Shown here: piece by piece, positions 49,001-58,000 of the stretch
How positions within the stretch are numbered: the stretch's first letter is position 1
Layout of the letters: every line of letters starts with the position of its first letter
Assembly: GCF_918797505.1 (NCBI RefSeq)
Contig: NC_092794.1
Location: 2,480,001 to 2,544,000, forward strand
Direction: 5' to 3'
DNA length: 64,000 nt
Source: Bemisia tabaci
Lineage: Eukaryota; Arthropoda; Insecta; Hemiptera; Aleyrodidae
Translations under genes and position numbers: made by a program
The notes under the pieces: generated by a model
What the model was told of the DNA's origin: nothing
Database searches by the model: none
What the model saw: the letters and a program-made list of their open reading frames with translations, nothing else

Positions 49001-52000
49001 CATCCATTGCTTTTGTAATCAAAAGTTCACAGATGTTAGAAATAATTTAAAATTCTCTCTACCCTTATCTCCCTGAGAGAGAAAGTTTCACGTTCATAAA
49101 CTTACCAATCCTGAAAACTTGCCAGGATCCAACAACGCCATTGTGCAGTGTGTCTACAACGTGGAAAATGTCACCTTTTCTAAAACTCATTTCCCCTTTA
49201 TTTGGTTGGTCATAGTTGAAATGAGCCCTGAGATGAACAAAAATAAACAAAAAAAACCGTTAAAAAAAGAATGGAAAAATAATAAATAATTGATTCAGTT
49301 GACAAGGTACAAAATTAAGCACCAAATTGTATGTTTCCTTGTCAGAATTTCGATGGAATATAGGTTGCATTCATAGAGAGAAAATAGAGGGTTTTTTTTT
49401 TTGCTACCCATGTCAATTCACTCTTAGCAATCTGAGGTAAACTCTGGTCACATCGAGCACTAAGCTAATTTCTTTATATTTTACAATGAAGGAATTGGCA
49501 TGTGTGGTACACATTTTTTTCTTTAATAGGATTAGAGTTGTCTTTATCAGAGGAAGAGGAACACGGGTATGAGACCAAGCTCCAATAATTTGCCGGCCAT
49601 ATGGCTTGCTTTCAATAGCTAATTAGACCTTAGTTGATTAAGGCTTTTTTGTGAGCAGGAAATTTAGGGCTTTTTTTTAATCTATGAAATGCGATGGATC
49701 AAGATCTTTACATTTGGGAGTGGTTCGACTAAGGTTAGGATCGCACAAAACCACTCTTAACCCACCTTGTGAGAAGGATCCTAGCGTTCCACCAGATTGC
49801 GGGGAACGGGCTGGATTGAGTCAGCGGATCCGTTTAAAAAAGTGAGGCACAAGCATCCTTTCGCGTTCCATTACAATCCTCTGCGGTTTGAATGGAAAAA
49901 ACGCCCTTTTAAAAATTAGTTTTGCTTCTTATTTGCTTCCACAGATTTGAGTGCCTTCCCTCATAAATGCTCACGAATCAAAACTTTGTCTAGCTAATAC
50001 CAAACTCTTTTTTACAAAAGCAGTTTCAAATCTGTAGGTTCTTTCTCATTTCAATAAAAAGCTGAAAGTAGGCTGGAATCTATAACTTACTTGATGTGAA
50101 AGGAGTCCCCTCTTTGGCCTGCAACGATATGCTCATATTCTTCTCTTCTATGTTGAACTATTAGGTGAACCTGATCTTGAAGACTTAATAAAAATAAGAC
50201 TGCTTCTTCTCTAGTAACATTTTTCATATCCATATCATTAACCTGTAAAAGAAATCAAAATGCTTAGAAAGAATTTCGAAGACAAAAATTATTATGCAGT
50301 TACAGTCAAAAACACTTTCCAGATTGATTACTCAATATAACACTAATTTAATGAACTCTTCACAGAACCACAATGAATTGACGATGTTGATTTACGAACG
50401 AAATTATCAACATGCAATTTTCTTTATTTCTTTATTTTTTGTTGACACATTCACTGCCGGCTTTTTTTTTTTTTTGCAGAATCGTTCCTGTCAGGTCAAA
50501 AGACACTCACAAAAATTGCAGAATTCCAATGCTTCAAAAGCAAGGTTTTTGCGCATCACCTCAATGGCCGCAGCTTCTTATTGGTTGCTTAAGTAACCAG
50601 TGTTCTACGGCCAATCCTTTGGAAAGCCTGCAGATAGTGCCTTTAAGGCTCGGCAACTCAATGAAAAGGCGCCTTTCTAGTTGCTCTTTGCTGCGGCTGT
50701 TACAATCTCACAACCATCAAAATACAGTCACTAGGACTGGCTCGGCAATGAATGTGTTAATAATGACTTATATGAAAAAACATAATAACCCATGATAAAC
50801 TAATAGGAATTTCAGAGGAGGGCAACCACAGCAAAAATTTTGAGTGTTCTTTGGAATGGAGTAACAACAGAAATACACCACAACTAAGCGAGAGGCCATT
50901 TCAGATTACTTTTCCACTTTTCTCATATGTAATTCCCTATCCCACACATGTAGCAAAAGGGGAAAAGTAATCTGAAACATGCTATAATAAATTATTTGCC
51001 TCTGGGAAAAGAACCCCGCACAGAGCATTCAGCGGCTCTCGATGAAAGTCGATGAAACTTTAATAGATTCATATAAAGTTCATAATTAAGGGAAAGCCAA
51101 AAAATTAGCTCATTTTTGCGAGTAAAAATCGAGATATTCGCGATTGAATCCGGACTATTTTCTATCACGCCGCAGCATGACGGAAGAATTCCGAGTCCCC
51201 TCTCCTCTCGTTGTTTGGCGTTCTCGATCAGACCTCACGTCACTCACGTGAAGATAGGTGCTTATGCGCTCGGCCGGTGCGAATGCTGTACTCCCTCCCT
51301 CTCCCCGCATCTGTCAATTCTGTTTCAGCAACTACATTTCAGATTAAACCGGCCAGCGGTGCCGGCACGGGAGAGGTGCGAGAAGCAGGGAACTCCACAT
51401 CGCACAGCCCGAACGGAGCGTCCTAATGAAAGGAGTGAGTGTAAACAATGAGACATCGTAGTTACCTGGTGGGGAGAGGGGGTTTCCTGGCCGAAATGCT
51501 CAAGCAAGGTAAGGCGACACGGAGAATTTACCTCCGCCGCACAGAAAGTAGTCCGGGTTCAATCGCGAATATCTCGGCTTCTACTCGCAAAAGTGAGCTG
51601 ATTTTTTTACTTTCCCTTAGTTATGAACTTTATATCAATCTATTGAAGTTTCATCGACTTTCATCGAAAGCCGCTGACCCCATGCTCTAGGCGGGGTTCT
51701 TTGTAGAGGGATTTCAACGCACTCTTTGATTGCTGAATAGAAGTTCTGATTACAATTTTTACACAACCTTAGGGATGAATTAGAATATTAAATTGAGATT
51801 TTCCAGTGGTTGTTCTTTTTTTTATTAAAAATATAAATGCTTACTTTAAGAATTTTATCACCAGGTTGAAGGCCTTGAAGGGATGCTGGACTGCCAGGTT
51901 GGACAGCAGTGACAAAAATGCCAACTTCATTACCTCCTGTTAATCTAATACCAACTGAACCTTCCTTTTGAAAAGTTATGAACCTAGGGTCTGGCCTGTG

Positions 52001-55000
52001 GACAAAAAATTACACAAATTCATGAAAAGATAGGTAGCTTTTAACGTGAAATGATTTCAGATACCATTGGATGATTCATGATCTGATTAGTAAAGAGAAA
52101 ATAGTATCTTCACTGATGGAAAGGTATCCATTAATCATTGAATTTAAGATGTAAAGTTGACTGGAAGTTTTATTTGTCCTGTAAATCTAAAATAAGTACT
52201 TTCTAACTCAAGTCCTGTCTTGAGAATGGAATAATGCGAAGCTTCATTTCATTTCTTGAGAGCATTTTTAGTAATATGAAATCATTATTTTGATATAAAA
52301 GTTGTGAGACATGCGAATAATTGATACAACATCATTCTCAGATTTGTTAATGTCATTGGCGCATTCTTTGTTGCTGGTTTTTGGCCAAAGAAAAGTGTAT
52401 TTCATGCTAGTTAAAAGGGTCTAAGCAGCTATACATATATGTATATCATAACTGTCCCTTCTCTTTGTAATGCTAGAAAATACAAAAATTAAAAAAGAAA
52501 AAGAAAGAAATACTAGTGGATAAAAAAGAACACCTACACGGGTAATACATACACAGGTTGTTTTGACCTTTGGGATAAAGGATCTTCTTCATAAAGCTGC
52601 GCCCTACTACTGTAATAATCTGCAAGAAAAAAGAGAAATTGCGGATGAATAAGAATTTTTAGGTACCTAAATGCATGATATCACTGAACTAAATTCAAAT
52701 GACATTAACTCACAGCATATGCTACTTGCATCTAATTGGAAGTAAACTTTCTTAGAATCTAGTTATTAAGCTAAGAAATTTGCAACTTTTCATTAGCACT
52801 AAATACCGCTAGTGAATGTTAAAGCAAATTAATGTTTAGTATCTACACGATTTTACTGAATTTTTCATTTTTCTACATGATTTACATTTCAGAATGACTT
52901 AAAAAACAAAGATAACAAGGCCGACAAGTTTAAAAGCAAGGAGATATAATTGATAAGCACACTGACTTAGGCCTCTACATGTCTACATCATCTTGAGTAA
53001 AAATGACTCACTAAATCTTCGCTTGTAGCGTATGCCTGAAAAAATGAAAACAATACATGTTGACAAAGTAGACTTCAGAACCATATTCTTGAAAAATTGA
53101 ATTATTTAAGTTCTATTTTGAGGTGTCATTCGCACAATTTTTTTTCTTTATTCGTTTTATTCTTAAAATCATTAAACTACGGTTCATTTTTGCTTCCTTT
53201 GTAAAAACTCCCGGTTGAAATTGAATTGTCAAATTGAGGCACTGGATGCAAAAAGGGCACTTCTCGATTGCGGTGTTACAGAATCTCCGTTGCTAATAAA
53301 TCCCTTGGGGGAGAATTTTCCAAAATTCTTTCCACAGAAAATTGTAGAATCATAAAGAATATTCAGTAAAATTTTTAGTGAAATGGATGCATTCACTTTC
53401 CTTACAATGGATGAAATATTAGATACTCTGAAACACGACTGCAACTGAGAAGTGCCCTTTTCGCATCCGAAGCCTTACTTGATTCATACCTTGACAAAAA
53501 TTAAATCCAAAATGAAGATACAATTTGGTAGGAGCAATGGATAAAATATTTGAAACTAAAATGAAAGTAAGAGCAATCATCATTTTACTTATCGACTTGC
53601 TTAGAACTATGCTCGCTTGAAACATAGGAAGCGATGCTCACCTTCGGGTTTCGGAGGTGGGGGTCGAGGAGGGTCTGGCGGCTCTTCTAATGTACTTCTA
53701 CTCCTACTATGTGAATGGCTGTGTGAATGACTTCCATGACTAATATTTTCCCTACTTAAACTATTATGATTAGTTAAAGAATCTGGAAAAAGAAGAAAGA
53801 GAAACATGTTAATGAGCAGAATCGGATAAGAATTTTGGAAAAAAAATAGTGTTTCGAGGGACTTGTGGTGGCAATAAGCCATTTAGTTATTGACTGCAAC
53901 AAGCAAGCTTGCTGTGCAGCACGCTTCTATTAGAAATGGCGACTTTTGAAAAGAAAGCCAATTTCAGAGAATCAATTTACAAGTGTATTCACGAAATTTT
54001 TCTCAATGATTATAATAATATTTTAATTTCGTGACTTTATATACCCATGGGTAGATGCTGCCTGGGCAGGGTTACGTACGATGACATAAAGTTATTTGGT
54101 TTTCCAAATGTTACCTAAGTATTTCTGATAAAGGACTTGAGTCCACACTAAATGTTAAATCCTATAGACATATTAAATCTTTTAAACCTCAACGTCCAAA
54201 AAAGGAAAACTCTCCAAGACGCTGCACTCTTAAAATTTTTCTCAATTTCACCTTGTAAAATGAAACTTTTCTCACAGTATCAGTAAAACTTTTCAGCATT
54301 CTAAATCTTAGTGGAACCAATACTTATTCTGGATTATTTCATGAGAAAAACAAATTTACAAAGACTAAGACAGTCTGTGAATGTCTACGTAAATTTGTTC
54401 AATTGTAAGTTAACAATAAATAAATAAAGAAGATATTATAAAAAAAGAGAATCATTAAACGATTCAAAGGTCATTTGCAAAAGTTGATAGTTTAATGTCT
54501 TAGAAATTGCCAACCCATCTCCCAAAATGCATTACTGTTGTTGGAGCTTTTAAAAAATTGAAGCAGTATTTGACCGAATTCGTCTCTTCGTACTTTCATA
54601 CTTGGAAAATTCGATTCTGAGTTTAAATTTTCTCCACAAAGTTACTCTCAATTCACACGGTTCAATTTTTCATCCAACTTTTCCCTGGACTTTATTGAAA
54701 AGAAATTTTTCCTTTTTAAAGTACACAGTAAAAATTGTCATCCAATGGAGTTGGAAGGAAAGTTTAATGAAAATATAAACTGTGTGAATTAGGCTTTTAA
54801 ATGATTCCTCTCGTTATTTGTGCCTAAGTTAGATGTCTCAAAATAATTAATTCGAAGTTGTCATTTCTGGTACTGACCTCTTCTTGCTCTTGGTTGAACT
54901 TTGCCCTCCATTTATGGCTTCAGAAGTTGTGTTTTTAGTTTTGAAATGCTTGCCATAGTATTGAGTATCTTTGAAACCTGCTGATTGCTTCAAACTAGCA

Positions 55001-58000
55001 GACAGAACTTCTTAATTAGACCGTTTGCTTTTTTCCGGCTTAAACTGATGTAACTACTGAATGTAAATTTGCAGACCTCAAATATTGAATCAAAACAACT
55101 AATTTCGAGATACTTACTCATATTATCAAGAGAATGATTATGGTGAGCTGACGGTGAGGCGGGCCTGTCTAGTTGACTCATTGATGCATCTAAGAGAGGA
55201 TTCCTGGATCTCCTTGGTAATAGGTTGCTTTTATCGTCTAGCTGTTGTCTCGTTGGAGGGCTTACATAAAGATTTTGAGATGAATAATTTCCATTCAGTA
55301 CGTCCAGATAATTTCCCTCACCTAGTAAAGAGAAAGAAACAAAATTAAAGAAGGAATAGCTACATCAGCTTGTGCGGGAGCTTCTAATGAGAATTGTTTC
55401 ATCTTTTGAAATTTTAGGACTGTAAAACTTCATCCCGGAGTTTTGGGTTTGGGAGTCAGCTTTTGGACATTATTTAATCCTGTGATTAAGAGACTCACTC
55501 AGTTTTTGGCAGTTTTGTCGAAGTTAGAAAAAATGGACAGCCACAATTTCCACATGTGCGAATTTAATCACTTAGGTACTAAAATCGGACAGATGTAAAC
55601 AAAAAAACAAAAAAAAAAATTGATGACAAAACATTAGAGTGAGATAAAACTAAACACATGGAGAAAATTTAGGTTTTCTTTAATTAGACAATTAACAGTA
55701 GTTAGTTTAGTAGACACTTATACACAACACACCATTTTATCGGATCTCGAGGAGGATATTATGTACAATTGATTCATTCCTATGAAACTGGATTGGAAGC
55801 TAAACAAAAATGGACTAACACTGTGGGGAAGGTAGAGAATATAAGTTCTAGACCAATAACTTTGACACAAAGTTCTGGCAAACATATTCGTCTTCCCCAA
55901 AGGATAGAAATTCATTATTAAAGAGAGAGAAAAAAAAAGAAGAGAAAAAAAAAAATTACTTTGGTAACACATAAATAAATGAACTCTCACCTTTTGTTTG
56001 TAGTGCAGTTGACTCAGAGCTGTACAAACTCCTTGGTGCTTCACGTTTTACAGTTAAATTAAGTTTCTCTTTACTGCTTTCTATTAGTTTCCTGGCCTCT
56101 TTTAGACTCATGCCTTCGGTGGCGTGACTATTTATTTTCAAAAGAACATCTCCTTCTTGCAAAGAATTTGGACCATCAAGTTTAACACCAACTTCCCTGA
56201 CGTAAATTTTACTTCCTAGTATCAAGCCAAAATCTGAAAAACAAAAAAACGAAGATCAGAGGGAAGTCTATAAGAGCTTAAAAGAACCTAAATTACAGTA
56301 TCTTCATCAGTAAATGTAAGGGAATACACAATGATGAGGGCTAAGAGATCAAGTCGAATTTTTCTATTCTCTTCGGTTTTAATCATTACTTGAATTTTTT
56401 TCGAACAGATGCGTAAGGGAACGAATATTTTTAACTCTCGAGAAAGATTTAAAGACTTTTGAAAAACTTGAAGGTGATGAGACAGGGCTCAGTTTGGCCA
56501 TCTCTGAAAGTTTTGATTTGAAAAATGTGTTTTTAAAACATTTTTTGGTATCATGGTAGAGGCCGATGACACCAGGTGTCTACTGAAACAGGCTGGCCAA
56601 AAAGCGGTACTTTTACAGTGCTTTCTCAGTAAATTCCCAAGAAATTCAGTACCACCTCAACAGAAAAATTCAGTATTTTTTCAGTACCTTCATTTGATAA
56701 AATTTCGAAAATTTGAAATTCTCGATCGAATTGCGTAAAAAATGACATAGACGAAGAATTTCATTGATTGCTTGAAGATGAACCGACTACAAAATCACGA
56801 TCTTGCAGGCAAACACTATTCTGAAAATCGACGTACAGGGGATTGCATACTTTCCAGGGCCGGATTAAAGGGGTGGCCACATGGGCCGCGGCCCATGGCG
56901 GCAAATTTTGCAATTTTTTTAAATGTAGGCATAAAGAAAAATCGGATTCAGAAAAAAAATTACAAACGGGAAAAGATTACAAAATCTCTTATTTCCTGAT
57001 AGTATATCTCTAATTTTGTCGTCTTTCTGTGATACAATAGACAACACCTTTTAATTAGTCGAGTTGAGACTAAGAGAGAAACCGAACATGGAATTTGGCC
57101 TGGAACGGCACGGCGCAGAGAGCAATGATGACGAGAACTTGAGATGAAAAGGAGAAACCCTCGCCGTCGGTGCGGCGTACACATGTAACACATAATAGCG
57201 CCTACGAGACTGCATGAATACTTCACGCATTGCGTCCAAGACACTGCGGTCGCTGCGGGCAGCAGTGGGCGGCGTGAAACGCATAGCGCCTACAAGACTG
57301 CATGAATACTTCACGCATTGCGTCAAACAGTGCGTGTAGCAGCGGTCAGCGTGAAACGCATAGCGCAGACAAGACTGTAGAAATACTTCACGCATTGCGC
57401 AAACACAGTGCGGTCAGCGCGACGGCGGAAGTTAAAATTATTAAACTATATTTATGTTTGCTCTTTCATAATTTGTTCGTTCATTTCATATGAATGGAAG
57501 GCCTTGTCCACATAGAGATAGGTTTACGGAATTACTTAATTTTCGGGCCAAGTTCCGCAAACTTTTGCTAGTAGTGTTGACAGGGCTTTCGCAAAAAATG
57601 TGTCCAACACGAGTAAATGCGTCTTATGCACCCCTCCTCCTCCGGTATGTTCACTTGATGGTTTTTATTGATGTTTCAAAACGAATGAGTAGGGGGCGGC
57701 AAAATACAGGCGGCCCATGGGCGGCAAGTAAGTAAATCCGGCCCGCCCTGATACTTTCCAGGCCTTATTAAAAAACACAGGTGGTATGAAGGAAAAAATT
57801 CCGGACCTTCTTGCGAAATTTCCGCTCTTTATCAGTGCTTCCGGATTGCCCTTAAAAAATCAGTACTATTTCCGGACTTTCCGGACCAGCAGACATCCTG
57901 GACACCTTGCAAGTTAGACTTCCTAACTACAGCAGAGCCAAATATACAGTCGTTTAGAGTTTAGGCCACCAAAAAGGGGGTAACTTCGGTACTGAACTGT

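Larger units (their letters stand above)
56573..57900 (+). mobile_element. CAGGGTGT-type element split by a hAT-like insertion
   Basis: Left CAGGTGTCTACTGAAACAGG, right TTTCCGGACTTTCCGG then CAGACATCCTG, flanked by GACAC on both sides (56568-56572, 57901-57905). Both halves match the reverse complement of 26476-26759. The middle is interrupted by the element at 56855-57750. Confidence 0.7.
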
